NCBI GenBank assembly: GCA_947629385.1
Contig: CANRDO010000002.1
Location: 124,001-188,000, forward strand
Direction of reading: 5' to 3'
DNA length: 64,000 bases
Source of the DNA: an uncultured Lachnospiraceae bacterium
Lineage (GTDB): Bacteria; Bacillota; Clostridia; Lachnospirales; Lachnospiraceae
Of the stretch, positions 9,492-18,596 are shown piece by piece; positions within the stretch are counted from its first letter, which is position 1; every line of letters begins with the position of its first letter. Below the pieces are notes generated by a model. It searched no databases and had not been told where the DNA came from. It worked only from the letters and a program-made list of their open reading frames with translations. The position numbers were made by a program, and so were the translations under genes.

Positions 9492-10658
9492 ATGAAAGAC
9501 ACATTTATTTCCGACTCCGTCGTCTATGTAGGCGTGGACGACAAGACCATCGACCTGTTCGAGAGCCAGTACGTCGTGCCGAACGGAGTCTCCTACAATT
9601 CCTACATGATCTTTGACGACAAGATCGCCGTCATGGACACCGTGGACAAGCGCGGCACCGAGGAATGGCTCGCAAACGTCAAAAAGGCGCTCGGCGACAA
9701 GAAGCCGGACTATCTCGTGATCCAGCATCTGGAGCCGGATCACGCGGGCAACGTGCAGACGCTCGCGGAGATGTTTCCAGAGATGAAGCTTGTCGCCAAC
9801 AAGAAGACCTTCCAGATGATGCCGCAGTTCTTTGATATGGAGCTGCCCGAGAGCCGTACCGTCACGGTCGGCGAGTGCGACACGCTCTCCCTCGGCAGCC
9901 ACACGCTGCAGTTCTTCATGGCGCCGATGGTACACTGGCCGGAGGTCATGGTGACCTACGAGCAGAGCGAAAAGATCCTGTTCTCGGCGGACGGCTTCGG
10001 CAAGTTCGGCGCGCTCGACGCCGAGGAAGACTGGACCTGCGAGGCAAGGCGCTACTACATGAACATCGTCGGCAAATACGGCGCGCAGGTACAGGCGCTC
10101 CTGAAGAAAGCGGCCACGCTCGACGTCGCGATGATCTGCCCGCTGCACGGTCCGATCCTGAAGGAGGATCTTGGCTTCTACATTGGAAAATATCAGGTCT
10201 GGAGCAGCTACGAGCCGGAGGACGACGGCGTAGTCATCGCGTGCGCGTCCATCCACGGCAACACCAGAAAGGCAGCGGATAAACTCGCTGAGATTCTTGA
10301 AAAAAAGGGCGCGAAGAAAGTATCGATCTTCGATCTGGCGCGCGACGACATGGCCGAGGCGATCGAGGACTCCTACCGCTACGACAAGCTTGTGCTCATG
10401 GCTGCCTCCTACGACGCCGGCGTCTTCCCATGCATGGAAGACTACCTGAACCACCTGCGCGCCAAGAATTTCCAGAAGCGTAAGATCGCCTACGTTCAGA
10501 ACGGAAGCTGGGCGCCGAGCGCCGGCAAGACCATGAAGGCGATCGTTGCGCAGATGAAGGACATCACCGAGGTTGAGCCGATGGTCACAATCAAATCGAC
10601 ATTGAAGCCGGAGAATATTCCGGAGCTGGAAGCGCTTGCGGACGCACTGCTCGGCTGA
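9492..10658 (+). CDS. fprA: FprA-type flavodiiron protein
   Basis: 388 residues. Residues 1-250 are a metallo-beta-lactamase-like domain with the diiron ligand motif HLEPDHAG (residues 80-87), further ligands in the MVHWPE and LHGPI segments, and residues 255-388 form a flavodoxin-like FMN domain (IACASIHGNTRKAADKLAE). Flavodiiron proteins reduce O2 to water and/or NO to N2O in anaerobes. GGAGG lies 8 nt before ATG 9492. A strong hairpin follows the gene. Confidence 0.93.
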   Translation: MKDTFISDSVVYVGVDDKTIDLFESQYVVPNGVSYNSYMIFDDKIAVMDTVDKRGTEEWLANVKKALGDKKPDYLVIQHLEPDHAGNVQTLAEMFPEMKLVANKKTFQMMPQFFDMELPESRTVTVGECDTLSLGSHTLQFFMAPMVHWPEVMVTYEQSEKILFSADGFGKFGALDAEEDWTCEARRYYMNIVGKYGAQVQALLKKAATLDVAMICPLHGPILKEDLGFYIGKYQVWSSYEPEDDGVVIACASIHGNTRKAADKLAEILEKKGAKKVSIFDLARDDMAEAIEDSYRYDKLVLMAASYDAGVFPCMEDYLNHLRAKNFQKRKIAYVQNGSWAPSAGKTMKAIVAQMKDITEVEPMVTIKSTLKPENIPELEALADALLG

Positions 10659-10678
10659 ACCTGCCGCGCGATCCATAC

Positions 10679-10751
10679 GCTGAAGCAGCTTCAGCCTGCG
10701 AATTCTCCGCACTAACGCACAGTAGGCGGCACCGGGTAGTGCCGCCTACTG
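10679..10751. terminator. Hairpins between convergent genes
   Basis: A 7-bp hairpin (10679-10695) is followed by a 13-bp perfect stem with a 6-base loop (10720-10732 with 10739-10751). They lie between the convergent flavodiiron and SleB-like genes. Neither strand has a good T-tract, so function as a bidirectional terminator is inferred from position and stem strength. Confidence 0.55.
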
Positions 10752-10770
10752 CATTCTGTAGATGAAACCA

Positions 10771-12216
10771 TTAATAGAACTGGTGGTCTCCTAATTTTGT
10801 ACCTTTTCCGGAACCCGTGTTGAAGTAAAGGGCGTCTCCGATCGGGTTCTCTCCGCTGATAGCCGCTGCTGCCGCATCATAACAGGCGCTGGGGACGCCG
10901 TTTGCCAATGCGCTTGCAAGTCCGCCGCTCGAAGCCGGCGTGAACTGGCCGCTCTGATAGATGACCTCGCTGATCGAGTTCGGGAACAAAGGACTGTTTA
11001 CACGATTCATGACGACTGCTCCTACTGCAACCATGCCGTCGTAACTCTGGTTGCCCGCCTCGCAGTAGATCAGCGCCGCGAGCAGGGAAGTGTCATCTGA
11101 ACCTGCCGAAGCCGTCTGGGAAACGTCTCCCGAGCCGTCATCCGAATCATCTTCGGCGGAATCGGAGTAATCTGCTCCGCTGCCATCCGAGCTTCCGTCG
11201 GAAGTTCCGGTCTGCGTCGACATCGGCGTTGCGATTGCCTTGTTTACCGGATTCCACCACGCATCGTAGAGAATGCCGGTGCCGGAATCATAGTACAATC
11301 CGGTGCTCGCGTCGTAATAAATACCCGTCGCCGCATCGTAATAGCTCTCTGTGCCTGTGCCCGGCGTCACGCCAGTAGAACTTGTGTCTGTGCCACTCGT
11401 ATCCGTGTCGGCATCGGTCGTTGTGTCCGTATAGGAAGCTTCCGTGTAGGTTGTATCCGTGTAAGATTCTTCCGCGTAAGTCGTGTCTGTATAAGAATCG
11501 TCCGTGTACGTCTCATCCACATATGTTGTGTCTGCATACGTCGTATCCGCATAGGACTCGTCCGTATATGCCGCCTCACCGCTGCCGTCGTCCGAATCGA
11601 TCCCTTCGACCGAATCCGCGTCCAAATATGCATCGTCCACAGCCACCGCCGTATCCAGCAGAAGCACTCTGGAAACGTCCTCCGCGGAGACATAGGCTAT
11701 GCTGTCCGCGCCGTTCTGCACCTGCAGCCAGTGTCCCTCATCCTGCGTCAGGATAAAGGAATCGCCATATGTAAGAGAATCCAGAACCTGAGACCCTCCG
11801 TCCGCGCCGGAATAGAGCTTGACGTCATTCCAGGTCGTCGCGACGCCCTCCACGCCATGACCCTGAGCGAGCTCCTTCGCGTCCTCGCCATAGACCAGAT
11901 ATTCATTCTTCACAAAACCGGTCAGCCCGCCGGAGCAGATCTCCGTCCATTCCTCGCCGCGGTTAATCACCCACGCCGCACCGCCCTGGTAAAGGCAGCC
12001 GATCACCTGACTGTCCTCGTCCGCGGCGCTGCGCACATTGACACCGGTGCTTACCGTATCGTCGTTCGTAAGCGCGATCTCATCCCAGGCAGCTTCCTGC
12101 TGATAGGGAAACGCGATCGAATTTTCCCGCGCCATCGCCGTGCCGCCCAGCGTCAGGCTCATACCCATTACCGCCGCTGTACAGACCACGTATTTCTTCC
12201 TTCCTCTCATAATCAT
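10771..12216 (-). CDS. Secreted SleB-like cell wall hydrolase with SH3 domains and Tyr/Asp/Thr repeats
   Basis: 481 residues from ATG 12216 (5 nt after GGGAGG; a second ATG lies two codons later). A signal peptide covers about the first 28 residues. Two bacterial SH3-like regions follow (roughly 45-105 and 115-180), with conserved VNVRSAAD-like and VKLYSGAD segments. A low-complexity linker at about 215-285 repeats YTDTT/YADTT units and another at about 290-330 repeats YYDAxTG units. The last 110 residues are a SleB/hydrolase_2 domain (LLAALIYCEAGNQSYDGMVAVGAVVMNR). This fold cleaves peptidoglycan and is used in spore cortex lysis or vegetative wall turnover. Confidence 0.88.
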   Translation of the reverse strand: MIMRGRKKYVVCTAAVMGMSLTLGGTAMARENSIAFPYQQEAAWDEIALTNDDTVSTGVNVRSAADEDSQVIGCLYQGGAAWVINRGEEWTEICSGGLTGFVKNEYLVYGEDAKELAQGHGVEGVATTWNDVKLYSGADGGSQVLDSLTYGDSFILTQDEGHWLQVQNGADSIAYVSAEDVSRVLLLDTAVAVDDAYLDADSVEGIDSDDGSGEAAYTDESYADTTYADTTYVDETYTDDSYTDTTYAEESYTDTTYTEASYTDTTTDADTDTSGTDTSSTGVTPGTGTESYYDAATGIYYDASTGLYYDSGTGILYDAWWNPVNKAIATPMSTQTGTSDGSSDGSGADYSDSAEDDSDDGSGDVSQTASAGSDDTSLLAALIYCEAGNQSYDGMVAVGAVVMNRVNSPLFPNSISEVIYQSGQFTPASSGGLASALANGVPSACYDAAAAAISGENPIGDALYFNTGSGKGTKLGDHQFY

Positions 12217-12349
12217 TATCTCCTCCCACGTCAAATCGAGAAGCAACGCTTCATATTTGCCTTACGCGTACCACTCACAGCTTACTTTACCGAGAGCGCT
12301 ACATTTCTGTTAAATTTATTACGTAATTATTAACTTATATTACGACTGT

Positions 12350-12378
12350 ATTGTAATCTTTTTAATAAGTTTTGTCAA
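12350..12378 (-). promoter_or_regulatory. Promoter of the SleB-like hydrolase gene
   Basis: Minus-strand TTGACA (12373-12378) and TACAAT (12350-12355) at 17-bp spacing. The start codon is about 130 bp downstream, leaving a long AT-rich 5' leader that may carry further control. Confidence 0.6.
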
Positions 12379-12429
12379 CTACTTGTTTTAAAATTAACCT
12401 TTGGAAAGAATTTCCACAAAAGCAAAGCG

Positions 12430-12458
12430 AAAAAAAGGCCCGCCCGGAGATCCAGGCG
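12430..12458 (-). terminator. Terminator of the TrmH-type methyltransferase gene
   Basis: On the minus strand a 7-bp stem (12452-12458 with 12441-12447, loop of 4) is followed, after GGCC, by seven T (12430-12436). It lies about 20 bp past the stop codon. Confidence 0.7.
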
Positions 12459-12477
12459 AGTCTTAAAAATTGTCTGT

Positions 12478-13314
12478 TCAGCCGCGCCTCTGCCGGTTCG
12501 CCTCGTACATCAACACGGAAGCGGCTACGGCAGCGTTCAGCGATTCCACCTGTCCGCACATTGGAATCCGGATGTACGCGTCGGCAAGCTCTGCCGTCTC
12601 CTGCGTCAGCCCGCGGCTCTCATTGCCGATCAAAAACGCGGACGAGCCGCGATAGGATATTTCATCGTAAAACTTTTCACCCTTTAGGTGCGCCGCGTAC
12701 AGCCGCACGCCCCTGCGCTTCAACCGGTCCAGGTCCCCCTGCCAGTCCTGAGAGTAACAGAACGGCACACGGTAGACCGAGCCCATCGTCGAGCGAATCA
12801 CTTTCGGATTATAGATGTCCACGCAATCCCGGCTCAGCATGATTCCGGTAACGCCGGCCCCCTCCGCCGTGCGAAGGATCGTGCCGAGATTGCCTGGATC
12901 CTGGAGATTTTCAAGTATCATAATGAGCGGCGCACCCGCTGCGTTTCTCTGATTGTCCGCTGTCTCTGATATATTTTCCGAAATTGTATCCGGACTGCAT
13001 CCCTCCAGCAAGTCGTTGAGTGCATAGCGCCGTCTGCGCACAAGGCACAGAACGCCCTGCGGCGTCTTCGTGTCCGATACGCTCTCAAACGCACGGTCGG
13101 ACAACTCCGTGAGCGGATCCACGCCCTCGAATACGGAAGGATTCTTCCGAAGAAAGCTCTCGGAGACATACGTGTGGATCAGCCTGTCCTTCGGAGCCTC
13201 GCGGTACATCTTGATGCCTTCCACGACAAAGACATCCTGAAGTTCCCGTTCTTTTGCCTTTTTCTGCAGCAGCTGCAGCTGCTTTACCTGTGGGTTGGAT
13301 GTACTTGTAATCAT
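12478..13314 (-). CDS. TrmH/SpoU family RNA 2'-O-methyltransferase
   Basis: 278 residues from ATG 13314 (GAGG at 4 nt). An N-terminal substrate-binding domain starts with the family-typical STSNPQVKQLQLLQKKAKER and FVVEGIKMYREA. The SPOUT domain has motif 1 ENLQDPGNLGTILRTA, motif 2 FLIGNESRGL and motif 3 IPMCGQVESLNAAVAASVLMYE, which form the knotted SAM site. It methylates a ribose in rRNA or tRNA; which one is not clear. A longer frame reads into the repeat upstream but has no ribosome binding site. Confidence 0.92.
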   Translation of the reverse strand: MITSTSNPQVKQLQLLQKKAKERELQDVFVVEGIKMYREAPKDRLIHTYVSESFLRKNPSVFEGVDPLTELSDRAFESVSDTKTPQGVLCLVRRRRYALNDLLEGCSPDTISENISETADNQRNAAGAPLIMILENLQDPGNLGTILRTAEGAGVTGIMLSRDCVDIYNPKVIRSTMGSVYRVPFCYSQDWQGDLDRLKRRGVRLYAAHLKGEKFYDEISYRGSSAFLIGNESRGLTQETAELADAYIRIPMCGQVESLNAAVAASVLMYEANRQRRG

Positions 13315-13365
13315 ACTACCTCTATCTATTGCCATGCCGCCGCCGACCGCCCCCGCTGCGCTCAG

Positions 13366-13475
13366 GCTATCCGCTGCTATAGCAGCTTCTGTCTGTGGCG
13401 CACTGGGCGTCGTGTAGCGCCCGATGGCGCGTAGGTCACAAGGAATCCTCCCGCACACGGGTTCCTCCTTATGAC
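13366..13475. repeat. Structured extragenic palindromic element, copy 2
   Basis: The first 34 bases (13366-13399) match 6524-6557 at 33 of 34 positions. A GGGCG/CGCCC hairpin (13405-13422) and a long imperfect hairpin (13435-13475) follow, which mirror the order of hairpins in copy 1 although their sequences differ. It fills the gap between pfkA and the TrmH gene. Confidence 0.65.
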
Positions 13476-13501
13476 AATTTCCGCCCATCTCGCAAAACTG
13501 G

Positions 13502-14476
13502 TTAAATGGCCATCGCTTTCGCGACGCGTACCATGTATTCCGGCAGGTTTTTCTGCATAGCGAGCGCCTCATCAATGTCCAAATCCACATACTGTCCTTC
13601 GCGGAACGCGACGACGCGGTTTGATTTTCCCTGAATCAGAAGGTCTGCCGCGAGCGCACCCATCACCGTGCCATATACGCGATCGCGGCAGGTCGGGCTA
13701 CCGCCTCGCTGCATGTGTCCGAGGATTGTCGCACGGGTCTCCAGCCCGGTCGCTGCCTCGATCCTGCGGGCCATACTCGTGGAATGCCCGATGCCTTCTG
13801 CGTTGATAACAATGTGGTGCTTCTTGCCGCGCTTGCGGTTCTGGATGATGTTGTTGATCAGAACCTGCTCATCGTAATCGTACTGCTCCGGGAGAAGAAT
13901 ATCCTCCGCGCCGTTCGCGATGCCACACCAAAGCGCAATATAACCGGCGTTGCGTCCCATGACCTCTATGATGCTGCAGCGCTCATGGGAGGTCGAGGTA
14001 TCACGCACCTTGTCGATTGCGTCCATTGCCGTGTTCACTGCCGTATCAAAGCCAATCGTATAATCCGAGCAGGCGATGTCCAGATCGATCGTGCCCGGCA
14101 CGCCGATCGTATTGATGCCGCGGGCTGCCAGCTGCTGCGCGCCGCGGAATGAACCGTCACCGCCGATCACCACGAGACCATCAATCTCATGCTTTCGGCA
14201 GATCTCCGCCGCCCGATCCTGCACCTCCGGCCTCTTGAATTCCAGACATCTGGCTGTATAGAGGATCGTGCCGCCTTTCGAAATCGAATCGGAGACAGAC
14301 CGCGCGGTCAGATCGACGATCTCTTCATTCAGAAGTCCTCTGTAGCCCTGATAAATTCCTTTTACATTGATTCCCTGCGACAGCGCCTTGCGAACTACTG
14401 CGCGAATCGCTGCGTTCATGCCCGGAGCGTCGCCTCCGCTTGTCAGTACGCCTATCGTCTTCACCTTATCAGCCAT
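13502..14476 (-). CDS. pfkA: ATP-dependent 6-phosphofructokinase
   Basis: 324 residues, normal for bacterial PfkA. The N-terminal GVLTSGGDAPGMNAAIR is the ATP-binding signature; GGDGSFRGAQ and GTIDLDIACSDYTIGFDTA (a GTIDND-like site) bind Mg-ATP and substrate; GRNAGYIAL and GHMQRGGSPTCRDR complete the family pattern. The Asp of the usual PGTIDND motif is still Asp (TIDLD). It catalyses the committed step of glycolysis. ATG 14476 follows a GGGGGAT site. The gene lies 87 bp downstream of dnaE. Confidence 0.96.
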   Translation of the reverse strand: MADKVKTIGVLTSGGDAPGMNAAIRAVVRKALSQGINVKGIYQGYRGLLNEEIVDLTARSVSDSISKGGTILYTARCLEFKRPEVQDRAAEICRKHEIDGLVVIGGDGSFRGAQQLAARGINTIGVPGTIDLDIACSDYTIGFDTAVNTAMDAIDKVRDTSTSHERCSIIEVMGRNAGYIALWCGIANGAEDILLPEQYDYDEQVLINNIIQNRKRGKKHHIVINAEGIGHSTSMARRIEAATGLETRATILGHMQRGGSPTCRDRVYGTVMGALAADLLIQGKSNRVVAFREGQYVDLDIDEALAMQKNLPEYMVRVAKAMAI

Positions 14477-14563
14477 GTCAATCCCCCATTCGCCGCCCTG
14501 CCGCGGCTCAATTTCGATATTTCATGCACATTTTAATTGATATGTCAACAGAATGCAAGAGAT

Positions 14564-17500
14564 TTACTTCTGCACAAGCTTCACATTCCCGGGACCGAAG
14601 ATCTCCGCGAGCTGTGCGATCATCGCGTCATCTGCCTGCACAGTCCAGTTGTCGCCGAGCCTGCGGACCGCCCGCTCGCTGCGCACGTAGATCACAACGT
14701 GATCCTTGCCCTCCGAGTGGCGCAGCACATCGAAAAGCTCCTGTTCGCGCGCCTGATATTCCTGCTTGTCCGCGAACTGCACCCAGAGCTCGCGCGGGAT
14801 TTCCTCGAACGGCCAGATCTTCTCACAGATCAGCTTGCTCGGCTTGTCCTCCTCGCAGCTCACACGGCCGCGCACAAACACCTTGCGATCCTCTGTCAAA
14901 AGCTCGTGATTCTTCTCATAGCTTTTCGGGAACACGATCACCTCTGCGCTGCCGACCAGATCCTCAATATTCAGAAACGCCATCGTCTGATTGTTCTTCG
15001 TGTATTTGATCTTTCTGCTCGTGATCATGCCGCCGATAACTGCGGTGCTGTTGTCCGTAACCTTGGAGGCTCCCGTCTCCTCATCCAGGGCAAAGTCCGA
15101 GGTCACGTTCGTGATGCCACGCCGCCACACAGTCTCATATTTCTCGAGCGGATGCCCGCTGACATAGATGCCGAGCACCTCCTTCTCATAGGCGAGAAGC
15201 TCTTCTTTATCAAATTCACCGACATCGGGAAGCTGTACCTTATAATCCTTCTTCTCCTCATCTCCCATCAGGTCGAACAGGGACATCTGGCCGGAAATTC
15301 CTCGCCTCTTCTCCTGTGCAACCTGATCAAGAATCTCTGCGTATACCTGAAGAAACTGCCTGCGGGTCCCTCCCAGACTGTCCATCGCGCCTGACTTGAT
15401 CAGGCTCTCAAAGGTGCGCTTCGTGACATCCTTACTGCCCGCCACACGCTCGATAAAATCTGAGATATTTCTGTATACTCCATGCGCCGCGCGCTCCTGC
15501 ACGATCGTCTCGATGACCGGGCGACCGATGCTCTTGATCGCAGAAAGGCCGTAACGGATGTTCTTCCCGTCCACCGAGAAATTACCCTCGCCGACGTTAA
15601 TGTCCGGCGGCAGGATGCCGATCCCCATCTGGCGGCAGGTCAGCGTGTACTCCGCCACCTTGGACGGATTGTCGATCACGGAGGTCATCAGAGCCGCCAT
15701 AAATTCAACCGGATAATAATATTTCAGGTACGCCGTCCGGTATGACACCACCGCGTAGGCCGCCGCGTGCGACTTGTTGAACGCGTACTTTGCGAAATCC
15801 GTCATGTCGTCGTAGATCTTGTTCGCCGTGCGCTCGTCGATGCCGTTCGCCACACAGCCGGGCACGCCCTCCTCCGGGTTGCCGTAGACGAAATTCTGGC
15901 GCTCTTTCGCCATCACGGCCGCCTTCTTCTTCGACATGGCCCTGCGCACAAGATCGCTGCGCCCGAGCGTGTAGCCGCCGAGGTCACGCACGATCTGCAT
16001 GACCTGCTCCTGGTAGACGATACAGCCGTAGGTCGCCTCCAGGATCGGCTGAAGCTGCGGGCAGTCGTAGGTGATCTCCTCCGGGTGGTTCTTCCCGCGG
16101 ATGTACTGCGGGATGAAATCCATCGGCCCCGGCCGGTACAGAGAGATCCCGGCGATGATATCCTCGAGGCTCTGGGGTTTAAGCTCCTTCATGAAGCTCT
16201 TCATCCCCGCGCTCTCGATCTGGAACACGCCGTCCGTCTTTCCCGTCCCGATCGAATCCAGCACCGCCTTGTCGTTATAATCGATCTCTTCCATCACGAT
16301 CTTTTTCCCGGTACTCTTCTCCGCCAGCTCCACGGCGTTCTGGATCACCGTCAGCGTGCGCAGCCCCAGGAAGTCCATCTTCAGAAGGCCCAGCTCCTCG
16401 AGCGTCGTCATCGTGAACTGAGTCGTGATCGTCCCGTCGGAGCCGCGCGAGAGCGGCACATATTCATCGGCCGCCTTCTGGCAGATCACGACGCCCGCCG
16501 CGTGCATCGACGTATGCCTGGGCAAGCCCTCGAGCCTCTTTGACATATCGATAAGCTGGTGGATCTTCTCGTCGTTCTCGTACATCGTGCGCAGCTCCTG
16601 GCTCATCGTCAGCGCCTTGTCGATCGTGATGTTCAGCTCCTGCGGCACCAGCTTGGCGATCGAATCGCACAGCGCGTAGGGCAGATCCATCACGCGCCCC
16701 ACATCTCGGATGACGCCGCGCGCCGCCAGCGTACCGAACGTGACGATCTGCACAACACGATCCTTGCCGTACTTGCGCACGACGTAATCGATGACCTCCT
16801 GCCTGCGTTCAAAGCAAAAGTCAATATCAATATCGGGCATCGACACACGCTCCGGGTTCAGGAAACGCTCGAACAGCAGATTGTAGCGGATCGGGTCGAG
16901 CTGCGTGATGCCGAGCGTGTAGGATACGATACTCCCGGCCGCCGATCCTCGTCCCGGGCCTACGCTGATGCCGTGTTCCCGCGCGTAGCGGATGAAATCC
17001 CAGACGATCAGGAAATAGTCGACGTAGCCCATCTTCTGGATGACGGAGAGCTCATAGTCAAGCCGCTCCCTGTGGGTCTCGGCCTCCTCTCCGTACAGCC
17101 TCTTAAGCCCCTCGTCGCAAAGCTTATTCAGATACTCCCAGGCCGTGTACGGCGCGGGAACGTCAAACTGCGGCAGCTTCGTCACACCGAACTCAATATC
17201 CACTTGACAGCGCTGCGCGATCCTGTAAGTGTTCTCAAGCGCCTCCGGCGCATAGGGAAACAGCTCCGCCATCTGCTCGGGCGACTTCACGTAATACTGC
17301 CCGCCCTCGTAGCGCATGCGATCCTCGTCCGCGAGCTTTTTACCGGTCTGGATACACAGCAGGATATCGTGCGCCTCCACGTCGTCCTCGTAGGTGTAGT
17401 GAACGTCATTCGTCGCGACGAGCGGGATTCCCGTCTCCTTGCTCATGCGCAGAAGCTGCTGATTGACCAGCTTCTGATCCGGGATGCCGTGATCCTGCAG

Positions 17501-18022
17501 CTCGAGGAAATAATTGTCCTCCCCAAAGATCCCGCGGTACTTCAGCGCAATCTCCTTCGCCTCCTCGTACATCCCGCGCGCCAGATAGCGCGGCACCTCG
17601 CCTGCCAGACAGGCGCTGAGCGCGATGATGCCCTCGTGGTATTTCTCCAGGAGCTCCAGATCGACACGCGGCCGGTAATAGAAGCCCTCCACAAATCCCA
17701 TAGAGACGATTTTGATCAGATTCGCGTAGCCTGCGTTGTTCTCGGCAAGCAGCACCAGATGATAGTATCGGCTTTCGTCGTTCCCGGTCTCGCGGTCGAA
17801 GCGCGAATTCGGCGCAACATACACCTCGCAGCCGAGAATTGGATTAATCCCGGCTGCCTTCGCTTCCTTATAAAAGTCAATCGCTCCGTACATCACGCCG
17901 TGGTCGGTGATCGCGGCCGAATCCATGCCGAGCTCCTTCACACGCGCGACGTACTCCTTTATCTTATTCGAACCGTCCAGCAGGCTATACTCCGTGTGGA
18001 CATGCAGATGCGTAAAATTCAC
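14564..18022 (-). CDS. dnaE: DNA polymerase III subunit alpha
   Basis: 1152 residues from GTG 18022, chosen because AAGGAG lies 6 nt upstream and the family starts with FTHLHVHTEYSLLDG; an in-frame GTG 63 bp earlier has no comparable site. A PHP domain covers about 1-200. The catalytic palm has the Asp pair in MPDIDIDF, after VGPGRGSAAGSIV. The finger region includes YQEQVMQIVRDLGGYTLGRSDLVRRAM, then helix-hairpin-helix and OB-fold regions (ITSRKIKYTKNNQTMAFLNIEDL). This is the main replicative polymerase of DnaE1 type. Confidence 0.95.
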   Translation of the reverse strand: MNFTHLHVHTEYSLLDGSNKIKEYVARVKELGMDSAAITDHGVMYGAIDFYKEAKAAGINPILGCEVYVAPNSRFDRETGNDESRYYHLVLLAENNAGYANLIKIVSMGFVEGFYYRPRVDLELLEKYHEGIIALSACLAGEVPRYLARGMYEEAKEIALKYRGIFGEDNYFLELQDHGIPDQKLVNQQLLRMSKETGIPLVATNDVHYTYEDDVEAHDILLCIQTGKKLADEDRMRYEGGQYYVKSPEQMAELFPYAPEALENTYRIAQRCQVDIEFGVTKLPQFDVPAPYTAWEYLNKLCDEGLKRLYGEEAETHRERLDYELSVIQKMGYVDYFLIVWDFIRYAREHGISVGPGRGSAAGSIVSYTLGITQLDPIRYNLLFERFLNPERVSMPDIDIDFCFERRQEVIDYVVRKYGKDRVVQIVTFGTLAARGVIRDVGRVMDLPYALCDSIAKLVPQELNITIDKALTMSQELRTMYENDEKIHQLIDMSKRLEGLPRHTSMHAAGVVICQKAADEYVPLSRGSDGTITTQFTMTTLEELGLLKMDFLGLRTLTVIQNAVELAEKSTGKKIVMEEIDYNDKAVLDSIGTGKTDGVFQIESAGMKSFMKELKPQSLEDIIAGISLYRPGPMDFIPQYIRGKNHPEEITYDCPQLQPILEATYGCIVYQEQVMQIVRDLGGYTLGRSDLVRRAMSKKKAAVMAKERQNFVYGNPEEGVPGCVANGIDERTANKIYDDMTDFAKYAFNKSHAAAYAVVSYRTAYLKYYYPVEFMAALMTSVIDNPSKVAEYTLTCRQMGIGILPPDINVGEGNFSVDGKNIRYGLSAIKSIGRPVIETIVQERAAHGVYRNISDFIERVAGSKDVTKRTFESLIKSGAMDSLGGTRRQFLQVYAEILDQVAQEKRRGISGQMSLFDLMGDEEKKDYKVQLPDVGEFDKEELLAYEKEVLGIYVSGHPLEKYETVWRRGITNVTSDFALDEETGASKVTDNSTAVIGGMITSRKIKYTKNNQTMAFLNIEDLVGSAEVIVFPKSYEKNHELLTEDRKVFVRGRVSCEEDKPSKLICEKIWPFEEIPRELWVQFADKQEYQAREQELFDVLRHSEGKDHVVIYVRSERAVRRLGDNWTVQADDAMIAQLAEIFGPGNVKLVQK

Positions 18023-18108
18023 GGCGCTCTCCTTCACTTTAAATAAGGCCGCGTTCCAGTCAACACTTTCGGCAGTCCCTTTCACATATTTTCAGAATAT
18101 CAGAACCG

Positions 18109-18483
18109 TTATTTCGTCGCGATAGCCTCTATCTCAAGCAGGACATCCTTCGGAAGCCTTGCCACCTCCACACAGGAACGCGCCGGGAAAACCCCGGTAA
18201 AATACTTCGCGTAGATCTCGTTGATCGTAGCGAAATCATTCATCTCCTTGATGAATACAGTCGTCTTAACCACCTGTTCCATGTTCGTGCCGCTCGCTTC
18301 CAGCAGCGCCTTCATATTCGAGAACGCCTGATTCGCCTGCGCCTCGACGCCCTCCGGAATCTCTCCTGTCGCCGGGTTCACCGGTATTACGCCCGAGGTG
18401 TAGACTACACCGTTCAGCTCGATCGCCTGCGAATACGGCCCGATCGCCGCCGGAGCCTTGTCTGTGCTGATTGCTTTTTTCAT
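18109..18483 (-). CDS. ridA: RidA family protein (enamine/imine deaminase)
   Basis: 124 residues, the standard length. It has the YSQAIELNGVVYTSG start, the conserved Arg in FPARSCVEVARLPKDVLLEIEAIA that binds the substrate carboxylate, and the GVEAQANQAFSNMKALLEA helix. RidA proteins hydrolyse reactive 2-aminoacrylate-type intermediates made by PLP enzymes. AGGAGG precedes ATG 18483. It lies between dnaE and the S1-domain gene in the same direction. Confidence 0.95.
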   Translation of the reverse strand: MKKAISTDKAPAAIGPYSQAIELNGVVYTSGVIPVNPATGEIPEGVEAQANQAFSNMKALLEASGTNMEQVVKTTVFIKEMNDFATINEIYAKYFTGVFPARSCVEVARLPKDVLLEIEAIATK

Positions 18484-18596
18484 ATAAAGTCCTCCTGTCT
18501 ATGTTGTTATTCTCTGTCTTCCTTTCGATGATATCTTTCTTTCGCCTCTTCCGGATCGCAATCTGCCTTGTTTTTTCCGAATCGCACTCCACGCGC

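Noticed and set aside
9468..10712. 414-codon minus-strand frame opposite the flavodiiron gene
   Set aside because: It is the antisense of a clearly identified enzyme gene and has shadow-like composition.
13315..13590. N-terminal extension of the TrmH-type protein through the repeat
   Set aside because: The conserved protein start with ribosome binding site is at 13314; the upstream frame translates the structured repeat and part of pfkA.
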